Source of the DNA: Bifidobacterium myosotis
GTDB lineage: Bacteria; Actinomycetota; Actinomycetes; Actinomycetales; Bifidobacteriaceae
Reading direction: 5' to 3'
Assembly (NCBI RefSeq): GCF_002259745.1
Contig: NZ_MWWW01000009.1
Coordinates: 1 to 64,000 of the forward strand
DNA: 64,000 nt
Part shown: piece by piece, positions 1 through 6,651 of the stretch
How the letters are laid out: each line of letters opens with the position of its first letter
How positions within the stretch are numbered: position 1 is the first letter of the stretch
Notes under the pieces: model-generated
Databases searched by the model: none
What the model was told of the DNA's origin: nothing
What the model saw: the letters and a program-made list of their open reading frames with translations, nothing else
Program-made: the position numbers and the translations under genes

Positions 1-416
1 ACGCTCTTCCAGTCGACGCGAGTCAGGGCCGACCCGGCGCTTCTGGGCGCGTGCACGCTCAGCCACGCGACCTGCTGCTCGAAGTCATACGTGTACGCGC
101 TCTTGCGTCTCGCCCACGGCACCATCGCGACCGTCACGCCATGCCCGGCGCAGGTCACGCGCCGAGGCGCGTACTCCAGGAAAAGCCTCGCGCAGCCGAT
201 GTCGAGATGCCGCCATCGTCGCGTGGGCAGACGGTCATACGGCCGGCCATGCCCGCCGCATTCAGCGCACCGGCCCATGACACTCGCATACGGGCGGACC
301 GGGACGACGACGATCTCACGGCCGGCGTGATCCCGTTCGACGCGGGGCGTGCCGATCACGACGTTGGCGGGCAGATGCAGCATGCGCTTGAGCGCGCCGG
401 CTGATATGGTGGGCAT
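1..416 (-). CDS. ISL3-family transposase, N-terminal part (runs off window)
   Basis: An open frame starts with ATG at 416 and runs leftwards without a stop to the window edge, giving 138 residues. It begins MPTISAGALKRMLHLPANVV and holds a zinc-finger-like module RCAECGG...GRPYDRLPTRRWRHLD, then LFLEYAPRRVTCAGHGV and VPWARR. The CxxC/CxxH spacing, the RRWRHLD block and the EYAPRRV.C..HGV block are what I recognise from the N-terminal DNA-binding region of ISL3-family transposases. The catalytic DDE core would lie outside the window, so intactness cannot be judged. It points out of the window and has no link to the neighbouring genes. Confidence 0.8.
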   Translation of the reverse strand, partial: MPTISAGALKRMLHLPANVVIGTPRVERDHAGREIVVVPVRPYASVMGRCAECGGHGRPYDRLPTRRWRHLDIGCARLFLEYAPRRVTCAGHGVTVAMVPWARRKSAYTYDFEQQVAWLSVHAPRSAGSALTRVDWKS

Positions 417-556
417 AGGCGTTCCCCTGTTCTTCGGTTCCATTTCTTGGCGGAAACAAACCTAACAGGCGAACGCCCCTTCCATACCCGCACACGAAAA
501 AGCCCCGGCCACGACGCCAAGGCTCAACACCCCACCACACAAACTGGCGAAGGCTC
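1..556 (-). mobile_element. Right end of a probable ISL3-type insertion sequence
   Basis: The element includes the transposase start at 416 and about 140 bp of leader. I place its outer end tentatively at the GAGCCTTCGCCAGTTTG sequence (minus strand, ending near 556) because a GGCTC/GAGCC-like terminus followed by a TTCGCC stretch is typical of ISL3 ends. The other end lies outside the window, so neither the terminal repeat nor the target duplication can be confirmed. The rest of the gene-free stretch to 822 holds a large palindrome (723-780) and otherwise nothing recognisable. Confidence 0.4.
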
Positions 557-722
557 ATATAATCACGCATTGGAGAACTCCGCATCGCTGGTTCTCATCC
601 CAATCAACATCGTCAGCCGCCAAAGCTCACCCAAGCCATTCATCACCGAGCTGCGCCCGCACCCCCAGTGGAACGGAAAACCTCCTTTGCCGGCTATTCG
701 ATTCTCGGCAAAGACTCGAATT

Positions 723-791
723 CTTTCAATAATTCTTTCATGTAAGAATTCGAGTTCTTACATGAAAGAATTATTGAAAGGAGAGTGAAAG
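723..791. repeat. Large palindrome, copy 1 (downstream of AlbA_2 gene)
   Basis: Two 26-bp arms (723-748 and 755-780) are perfectly complementary around TTCGAG, giving a nearly perfect 58-bp palindrome. Its heart is GTAAGAATTCGAGTTCTTAC. A purine-rich tail, GGAGAGTGAAAG, follows to 791. Almost the same 69 bp recurs at 2501-2569, upstream of the gene at 823-2472, so the gene is bracketed by two direct copies. The AT-rich composition contrasts with the GC-rich surroundings. It could fold as a terminator for the gene ending at 823, or act as a regulator-binding site. Confidence 0.85.
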
Positions 792-822
792 GATAGGCGA
801 TATGCACGCCTGCTCATACCGG

Positions 823-2472
823 TCACACCAATACATAACGCGATGACGGTCCGCTCCCCTCGCGCCGCAGTTTATTACCGTCCTCCAGTTGCTTCAGCAA
901 CCTATACGCGCTGATATAACTCAGCCCAAACAAATCCATGACATCTGCCGTGGCAACGGTGCCTCCATTTTTCTCGGCGAACTCCAGAATAAGACCCTTA
1001 CGACGCGTGGCATCAATAGTGCGCTGCCGCACATAGGACGTCATGCCATCAGAACGCTTATACACCTGCGCACTCAGCATATACGCTCGCGTACCACCGT
1101 TTCCGACCCCCTCCACAAGGCCCGACTCCACCAGGCTTTCAACAGCGGAAGTGATACGACGGTGCTCCAGATGAGAGAACTCACCAAGCTGGGACAACGT
1201 CAATCTGCGGTGCTCCTTCAATAGCGAAAGCACAATCAACGACCAAACCGGCAGCGGAGCGCCACGTCGTCGCTCCTCGTCACCGATCATTGTCACGAAC
1301 GCCTTATCCGGTACCATACGGCGTAAGAACAGAACAACCTCTTCGGCGCTGGACTGCGAATAATCAGGGAACGCGCCACCCGACGCGAGCGATCCCGCAT
1401 AAATGGTGTCCACCCCTCGACCGGTCCGCTCAACATATCCAGCAGCTTTGAGAATCAGGGCAAGCTGCGGATTGCGCGAACGAGGTTGTGCAGTGAGCAG
1501 ATTAGCCTCGGAGACTCCCTCGATAAATCCCCCGGGATTGGCTATGGTCAATCCTTCATCGTCAACCAGAAATCTCACCGAACCCATCCGCGCATAATCG
1601 CGATGGCAAAACGCGTTGATCATCGCTTCGCGGAACGCCCCATGGTCGAAATCAGGTAAATCGACGCGGATAAGACCACTCATGATTTCATGACTGGGGT
1701 TCCATGGCTCCATCAGTTCACCGATACGATCAAACATATCCACCAACGGCAATATGAATGGATCCGTGTTGACCTTGGGAACCAGACCTTTCATCACCTG
1801 AAACACCGCAGATGCAGCGGGGACCGATCGGCGAATAGCATCGATGGATCCGATGGTCAACAAACCAGCAACGGACGGCTGCAGCCCATAGGGGCCGTCA
1901 ACCACTAACTCGAGCGCCCGATCGAAATCCTCGTCGTCAAAAGACAGCAATGAATTATGAGCGTTGGCGCTGCGAATATGACTTCTCAACTTGTTCCGCG
2001 ACTCAGAACTCAAATCGCTCAGCTGCGCTTCCGGAGCCGGCTGCGCACTGAAATCATAGGAGCGCTGCTGGGATAGACGGCTGATGAATTGCGCAACGAA
2101 CAACGGAACGACTTCCGGTGTTCCGTCTGCTTTAAGACGGCGCTGCAGCGTCTTTCCCTGACTGGTGGATACAATCTGTTGGCTATTGTCCACTTCAATG
2201 CTCACTACAGGTTTGCCGTTTTCCTGCAATAACGCAACACGCACGGAAAGCTGCGGCACTGTTTTATTGAAAATGAAAGCCGCCAGCCCATTGATATTCC
2301 GGTGATGCTTGTCCACACCGGTCACGATTCCGTCATCCTCCACGCCAAGGTACAGGACGCCACCTTGCGTGTTAGCCAGCGCCACCACATTATCCACAAT
2401 TTCGTCATCGGTCTGCGGTCTGCGTTGCTCGCTTTTGAACTCTACGGTCAGGCTTTCCTTGTCGGGAATCAT
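823..2472 (-). CDS. AlbA_2 (Schlafen-type) DNA-binding domain protein with ATP-binding and winged-helix C-terminus
   Basis: A 549-residue protein. I chose the ATG at 2472, not the upstream in-frame ATG at 2499, because GGGAAAGGA sits just before it. The N-terminus (about 1-130) is an AlbA_2 domain: EFKSEQRR, then ALANTQGGVLYLGVEDDG. Residues about 230-390 resemble the GHKL-like ATP-binding region of RecG-like/AlbA_2 regulators (EAMINAFCHRDYA, GLTIANPGGF, AGYVERTGRGVDTI). The C-terminus has two helix-turn-helix stretches (LTLSQLGEFSHLEHRRITSA and ATADVMDLFGLSYISAYRLL). The family is usually called putative transcriptional regulator or AAA-4/AlbA_2 protein, and its targets are rarely known. It stands alone between two copies of a long palindrome, one covering its promoter, which suggests autoregulation (inference). 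Confidence 0.8.
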   Translation of the reverse strand: MIPDKESLTVEFKSEQRRPQTDDEIVDNVVALANTQGGVLYLGVEDDGIVTGVDKHHRNINGLAAFIFNKTVPQLSVRVALLQENGKPVVSIEVDNSQQIVSTSQGKTLQRRLKADGTPEVVPLFVAQFISRLSQQRSYDFSAQPAPEAQLSDLSSESRNKLRSHIRSANAHNSLLSFDDEDFDRALELVVDGPYGLQPSVAGLLTIGSIDAIRRSVPAASAVFQVMKGLVPKVNTDPFILPLVDMFDRIGELMEPWNPSHEIMSGLIRVDLPDFDHGAFREAMINAFCHRDYARMGSVRFLVDDEGLTIANPGGFIEGVSEANLLTAQPRSRNPQLALILKAAGYVERTGRGVDTIYAGSLASGGAFPDYSQSSAEEVVLFLRRMVPDKAFVTMIGDEERRRGAPLPVWSLIVLSLLKEHRRLTLSQLGEFSHLEHRRITSAVESLVESGLVEGVGNGGTRAYMLSAQVYKRSDGMTSYVRQRTIDATRRKGLILEFAEKNGGTVATADVMDLFGLSYISAYRLLKQLEDGNKLRREGSGPSSRYVLV

Positions 2473-2500
2473 CGCCGCGGTCCTTTCCCATTTCACCACT

Positions 2501-2569
2501 CTTTCAATAATTCTAACATGTAAGAATTCAAGTTCTTACATGAAAGAATTATTGAAAGGAGAGTGAAAG
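2501..2569. repeat. Large palindrome, copy 2 (promoter region of AlbA_2 gene)
   Basis: This repeats 723-791 with three mismatches and the same arm arrangement around TTCAAG. It lies 29 bp upstream of the start at 2472, inside the likely promoter and leader. The sequence leaving each arm looks alike on both strands (GAAAGGAGAGTGAAAG rightwards, GAAAGAGTGGTGAAATGG leftwards), so the symmetry extends imperfectly past the arms. Confidence 0.85.
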
Positions 2570-2632
2570 ATGCCGGCGTTCGGGATTCGACGCCATACTC
2601 CGGGGGATGAAACCCTGCGCATCGCACATGAT

Positions 2633-2670
2633 AATGCCCGGAATTCGGATGCATCCGAATTCCGGGCATT
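2633..2670. repeat. Perfect 38-bp palindrome
   Basis: The palindrome has the 19-bp half-site AATGCCCGGAATTCGGATG. It reads identically on both strands with no loop, is GC-rich and has no U-run. It lies between the AlbA_2 gene leader and the terminator of the thioredoxin reductase fusion. It may be a cruciform or a protein site. Confidence 0.85.
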
Positions 2671-2712
2671 AGTGCGACTGTGATGAGGACCAGTCTCGGG
2701 ATTGCGAGGACC

Positions 2713-2758
2713 GCAAGGCAGGTTTTCGGGAATTCCGGGAATCCCAGAAAGCCCGAAA
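2713..2758 (-). terminator. Terminator of the thioredoxin reductase fusion gene
   Basis: On the minus strand, directly after the stop at 2761, ATTTTCGGGCTTTC pairs with a downstream CCCGAAAA, with an inner GGGATTCCCGGAATTCCC. Confidence 0.6.
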
Positions 2759-2760
2759 AT

Positions 2761-4707
2761 CTAGGCGCCGACGAGCTCGAGCATCTGGGGAATGCTCTTT
2801 TTGCCGAATTCGACCGTCTGGGCGCCGTCAGGCCGGTTGATGACGATGCAGGGCACGCTCATCGCACCGTACTGGTCCTTGAGCTCCGGGAAGTGCGAGA
2901 CGTCGTAGGCCTCGGCACGCACGGCCGGGTTCAGCGAGGCGATGCGCTGCGCGGACAGCACGGTCTCCGGGCACATCGTGCAGGTCAGGGAGACGAGAAT
3001 CATGATGTCGGTCGGCTCCTTGATCGCCGCCGTGCGCTCCTTGAGGTCGTCGCCGAGCGGCTGGCCGGGGCCGGCAGCGTTGTACAGGCCCAGCACGAAC
3101 GAGTTGAACTCATGGCCGGAAGGCACGCCGTGGAAGGCGAGGCCGGTGAAGGTCAGGACGCTCTTGTCGGCGCCATCGCCTTCGGCCGCGACGCACAGGC
3201 GCACGACCGGGCGGGCGAGCGGCAGCACGCCGGCCGGGTCGAACTCGGCACGACCGGAATCGTCCAACGAACCGTACAGCGGCAGCGACGCGGCACCGTC
3301 ACCGGTGCCCGCTGCAGAGCCAGTACCAGCACCAGCGCCCGGAAGCACGACCTCCAGCGGTTCGCCAACCACCAGACCGGCCGGCACGGACGAGCCGTCG
3401 ATTGCGGTGATCACACCGGCGGCGTCCACGGCCACGGAATTCAGCTTGCCGCCGGACAGTGCAACCATCTCGCCTACGAATCCCTGCAATTCCGCGGAAA
3501 GCGGGGTGTTATCCAGCTCAAGGGCCAGCGTGACCGGGCGCGTCATGCGACCGAATACCACGCCCAGCTGCTGCTTGATGGCGGCGGAGAACAGTTCGCC
3601 GGGCTGCTTCGCCGTCTGTGCGGCGGCCGCGGCGGCATCGGCGCTGCGCTTGGCGGGAGCCGGGGCCGGCGTGGTGCCCGGTGCGGCGGAGGCGTCGGAC
3701 GCCGCCTCGGCCTTCTCGTACGCGGAGGCGGTGGGGCGCGGCGGCACCAGACCGGTCTTCTCGCTCAGCTGCTTGGCGTACCGTTCCAGCTCCACGGCCG
3801 CGATCGCACCGTCGGCGGTGGCGGTGACCACCTGACGCAGGTTCTTGACGCGCAGGTCGCCGGCCGCATACACGCCGGGCACGGAGGTCTCAAGATAGCC
3901 GTGCGTGACCACATAGCCGTGGTCGTCGAGCTCGACCACGCCGCGCACAAGCTGGGTGGCGGGCACGTATCCGGCGAAGACGAACACGCCGAAGGTTCCG
4001 CCATCGGCGGGCTTCCACGTCTCGGTCTCGCCGCTGGCCCGGTCGAGGATCGTCGCCTCGCGCAGGCCGCCCTGACCGGCCGTGACGCCCTTGAGCTCGA
4101 CGCCGTAGCGCACGTCGATTTTGGGGTTGTTCTTGGCCTCGGCGGCGACGGAAGCGTCACAGGTGAAGTCGTCCTCACGCACGAGCACGGTGACCTTGGA
4201 CGCGTACTTGGTGAGGAACACCGACTCCTCGGCTGCGGCGAACCCGCCGCCGATGACCAGCACCTCCTTGCCGGTGAAGAACTCGCCGTCGCAGGTGGCG
4301 CAATAGGCCACGCCGCGACCGGCGTACTCCGCCTCGCCCTCGAAGCCGAGCTTGCGCGGGGAGGCGCCGGTGGCGATGAGGATGCCGAAGGTCTTCAGGT
4401 CGCCGCGCGAGGTGTGCACGGTCTTGACATCGCCGTCAACGTCAAGACCGGTGGCCTCGGCGGACAGGAACTCGGCGCCGAAGTCCTGTGCCTGCTGACG
4501 CATGGTCTGGGTGAGCGCACGGCCGGTGGTGCGACCGACGCCCGGATAGTTCACGACTTCGTTGGTGATGGTGATCTGCCCGCCGAAATCGTCCTTTTCG
4601 AGGACGAGCACACGGTAGCGGGCGCGGGCGAGGTACAGGCCGGCGGTGAGGCCCGCAGGACCGCCGCCGATGACCACGACGTCGTAGAGATTGTTGGTCT
4701 GAGTCAT
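2761..4707 (-). CDS. Thioredoxin reductase-like flavoprotein fused to C-terminal glutaredoxin-like domain (AhpC partner)
   Basis: A 648-residue fusion. Residues 1-315 are an FAD/NAD(P)-binding thioredoxin reductase: GGGPAGLTAG (14-23), redox motif CATC (C136/C139), second nucleotide site GGGFAAAE, and GVYAAGDLR. An Ala/Pro-rich linker spans about 320-365. The C-terminal part looks like tandem thioredoxin folds, the last with redox pair CTMC (C576/C579) and cis-Pro motif SVPCIV. In classic AhpF the thioredoxin-fold domain lies at the N-terminus; here the order is reversed. The ahpC gene lies just upstream on the same strand. I infer that electrons pass from NAD(P)H via FAD and the C-terminal CxxC to AhpC. 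The start is preceded by AAGGAG. Confidence 0.9.
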   Translation of the reverse strand: MTQTNNLYDVVVIGGGPAGLTAGLYLARARYRVLVLEKDDFGGQITITNEVVNYPGVGRTTGRALTQTMRQQAQDFGAEFLSAEATGLDVDGDVKTVHTSRGDLKTFGILIATGASPRKLGFEGEAEYAGRGVAYCATCDGEFFTGKEVLVIGGGFAAAEESVFLTKYASKVTVLVREDDFTCDASVAAEAKNNPKIDVRYGVELKGVTAGQGGLREATILDRASGETETWKPADGGTFGVFVFAGYVPATQLVRGVVELDDHGYVVTHGYLETSVPGVYAAGDLRVKNLRQVVTATADGAIAAVELERYAKQLSEKTGLVPPRPTASAYEKAEAASDASAAPGTTPAPAPAKRSADAAAAAAQTAKQPGELFSAAIKQQLGVVFGRMTRPVTLALELDNTPLSAELQGFVGEMVALSGGKLNSVAVDAAGVITAIDGSSVPAGLVVGEPLEVVLPGAGAGTGSAAGTGDGAASLPLYGSLDDSGRAEFDPAGVLPLARPVVRLCVAAEGDGADKSVLTFTGLAFHGVPSGHEFNSFVLGLYNAAGPGQPLGDDLKERTAAIKEPTDIMILVSLTCTMCPETVLSAQRIASLNPAVRAEAYDVSHFPELKDQYGAMSVPCIVINRPDGAQTVEFGKKSIPQMLELVGA

Positions 4708-4734
4708 GATCGAAACTCCTTACATACATACAGC

Positions 4735-4860
4735 GGCTCCCCTCTCTGAGGGGAGCTGTCGAACGTAGCGAGACTGAGGGGAACATATCGGATTGAGCTA
4801 GCTTTCGCGAGCACTCCCCTCAGTCGCTTTCAGCGACAGCTCCCCTTAGAGAGGGGAGCC
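4735..4860. repeat. Dispersed CTCCCCT repeat, two inverted units
   Basis: Two copies of a unit of the form GGCTCCCCTCTCTGAGGGGA plus GTCTCGCTACG/GTCGCTTTCAGCGAC face each other and fill the gap between ahpC and the reductase fusion. Related units occur at 11801, 12083, 35330 and 51457. Each folds internally (CCCCTC/GAGGGG). The transcript linking ahpC to the reductase would carry this hairpin. Confidence 0.8.
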
Positions 4861-4882
4861 AAAGTTACCTATTCAGCGCAGA

Positions 4883-5446
4883 TCAGAGCTGGCCGACGAG
4901 GTCGAGGCTGGGCTCGATGGTCTCCTCGCCCGGGGTCCAGTTGGCGGGGCAGACCTGGTCGCCGTGCGCGTAGACGAACTGGGAGGCCTGCACGCGGCGC
5001 AGCAGCTCCTCGGCGTTGCGGCCCACGTTGGAGGAGATGACCTCGTAGGCCACGACCTTGCCCTCCGGGTTCACGATGAAGTCGCCACGCTCGGCCATGC
5101 CGTCGGCCTCGTTGTAGGTGTCGAGGTCCTTGGCCAGCACGGCGGTGGGGTCGGCGAGCATCGGGTACTGGATCTTGGCGATCTTCTCGTTGGCGTCATG
5201 CCACGCCTTGTGCACGAAGTGGGTGTCGGTGGAGACGGAGTAGATTTCGCAGCCGATCTCCTTGAACTTCTCGTAGTTCTTGGCGAGGTCTTCGAGCTCG
5301 GTGGGGCACACGAAGGTGAAGTCGGCCGGGTAGAAGAAGAACAGGGACCAGTGGCCGAGCACGTCCGCCTTGGTCACCTCGTGGAATTCGTTGTTCTGGA
5401 AGGCGTTCACCTTGAAATCGGTGAGCTCGTGCTGCAGAAGAGTCAT
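4883..5446 (-). CDS. ahpC: Alkyl hydroperoxide reductase subunit C (2-Cys peroxiredoxin)
   Basis: A 187-residue cytosolic peroxiredoxin that reduces H2O2 and organic peroxides. The peroxidatic cysteine is in FVCPTELEDLAKNYEKF (C47) and the resolving cysteine in QVCPANWTPGE (C166), the typical 2-Cys arrangement at normal family length. I use the ATG at 5446 because AAAGGA precedes it; the longer frame upstream lacks homology. The next gene on the strand is its likely reductase (gap 175 bp, filled with dispersed repeats). In an anaerobe without visible catalase this pair is a likely main peroxide defence (inference). Confidence 0.95.
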   Translation of the reverse strand: MTLLQHELTDFKVNAFQNNEFHEVTKADVLGHWSLFFFYPADFTFVCPTELEDLAKNYEKFKEIGCEIYSVSTDTHFVHKAWHDANEKIAKIQYPMLADPTAVLAKDLDTYNEADGMAERGDFIVNPEGKVVAYEVISSNVGRNAEELLRRVQASQFVYAHGDQVCPANWTPGEETIEPSLDLVGQL

Positions 5447-5710
5447 ATTCGGTCCTTTCCTGACTAAGTACTGACTGAGTACCGTTACCGACTCCATCGT
5501 AACCTGACCGCTTCCGGTTCGGGCGAAATCGGTCTATGACCCTCGTCACAGCCGCCCCCGCTCCTTTTGGCCGCGAATCACCCGGCCTGCTCGTTGCCCG
5601 CACCCGCCCCGCATCCGCCCCACAGCCACCCCCATCAGCGAACGAGCCCGGGGCGATGACCCCGTTCCAAGTAAGATGGAACCGTACGAACCATTGATCA
5701 TGGAGGTGTC

Positions 5711-6394
5711 ATGGCTCAGGCAGATTCCCTGGCGGAGGCCACCGCGAACGCGACGTGGAGCCGCATGTTGCAGGGCAACCGTCGTTTTTATACCGGCAAG
5801 GCGGAGCATCCCTGGCAGGACAAGGAGACCCGTCACATGCTCACCGACGGGCAGAATCCGGATGCGGCCGTGCTGGCCTGCGCGGATTCACGCGTTCCCC
5901 CCGAAATCATCTTCGATCAGGGTCTGGGCGACCTGTTCACCGTGCGCACCGCCGGCCAGATCATCGACGACGCGGTGGTGGCATCGCTGGAATACGCGGT
6001 CAACAAACTGCATGTGAGTCTCATCTGCGTGCTTGGCCACGCCCGTTGCGGCGCGCTGGAGACCGCGGACCGCGAGCTTGACGAGCTCATGCACTCGATC
6101 ACCGCCAACGCCGACGACTCGTTGGCCACCGCGGACGCCATCGATGACTTCGACGAGCAGATTGCCAACTCGGACTCCATCGTGATGCGACAGGCCGGCA
6201 TGTCCGTATGGCAGGCCCGCGAGGCCGAACTGGAGTGCGCCGAGGATTTCGAGCGCGTGCATGTGGCGCGCACCATCGAAATGCTGGTGGACCGCTCCCC
6301 CGCGATTCAGCAGGCCCTCGCCGAGGAGCGTCTGATGATCGTGGGCGCACGGTACGAGCTGGAGTCCGGCAAGGTCGAGGTGCTGAGCTTCTGA
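5711..6394 (+). CDS. Beta-class carbonic anhydrase
   Basis: A 227-residue enzyme interconverting CO2 and bicarbonate. The zinc and catalytic residues of the beta class are visible: CADSRVPPE (C57, D59, R61) and GHARCGA (H110, C113). ATGGAGGTGTC ahead of the ATG supplies a ribosome site. It is transcribed divergently from ahpC. Bicarbonate supply for anaplerotic and biosynthetic carboxylation is the usual role. The 257-bp gap to the next gene shows no clear feature. Confidence 0.93.
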   Translation: MAQADSLAEATANATWSRMLQGNRRFYTGKAEHPWQDKETRHMLTDGQNPDAAVLACADSRVPPEIIFDQGLGDLFTVRTAGQIIDDAVVASLEYAVNKLHVSLICVLGHARCGALETADRELDELMHSITANADDSLATADAIDDFDEQIANSDSIVMRQAGMSVWQAREAELECAEDFERVHVARTIEMLVDRSPAIQQALAEERLMIVGARYELESGKVEVLSF

Positions 6395-6651
6395 GGCATG
6401 ATGCCGCCCGGCACGGCGACCCCGCTCCGGCTTCCGATGCGGCTTCCTACCCGTGAGGTGGGACGCCGAGGACGAGGGACGCCGGAGCGAAACCAGGGCT
6501 ATGCCAAAGCGATGCTGCGGTCAGGCGATATGCACATGCACAAGGGCGGCGCGGCCCGGCGGAACACTTATGGCACCGCGACCTTGCACCGGGCCGATAA
6601 TGCGGGGATGATGGTGGGTATCGAGAGAAGACCATCGGAAGAAGCCGCATC

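Noticed and set aside
2570..2683. Annotation of the 37-codon frame as a gene
   Set aside because: The ribosome site belongs to a duplicated repeat and the frame crosses a perfect palindrome; kept only as a low-interest observation.
2680..4749. 689-codon plus-strand frame opposite the reductase fusion
   Set aside because: It is antisense to a well-supported gene and arises from the codon bias of high-GC DNA; the translation is His/Gly/Ala-rich with no domain.
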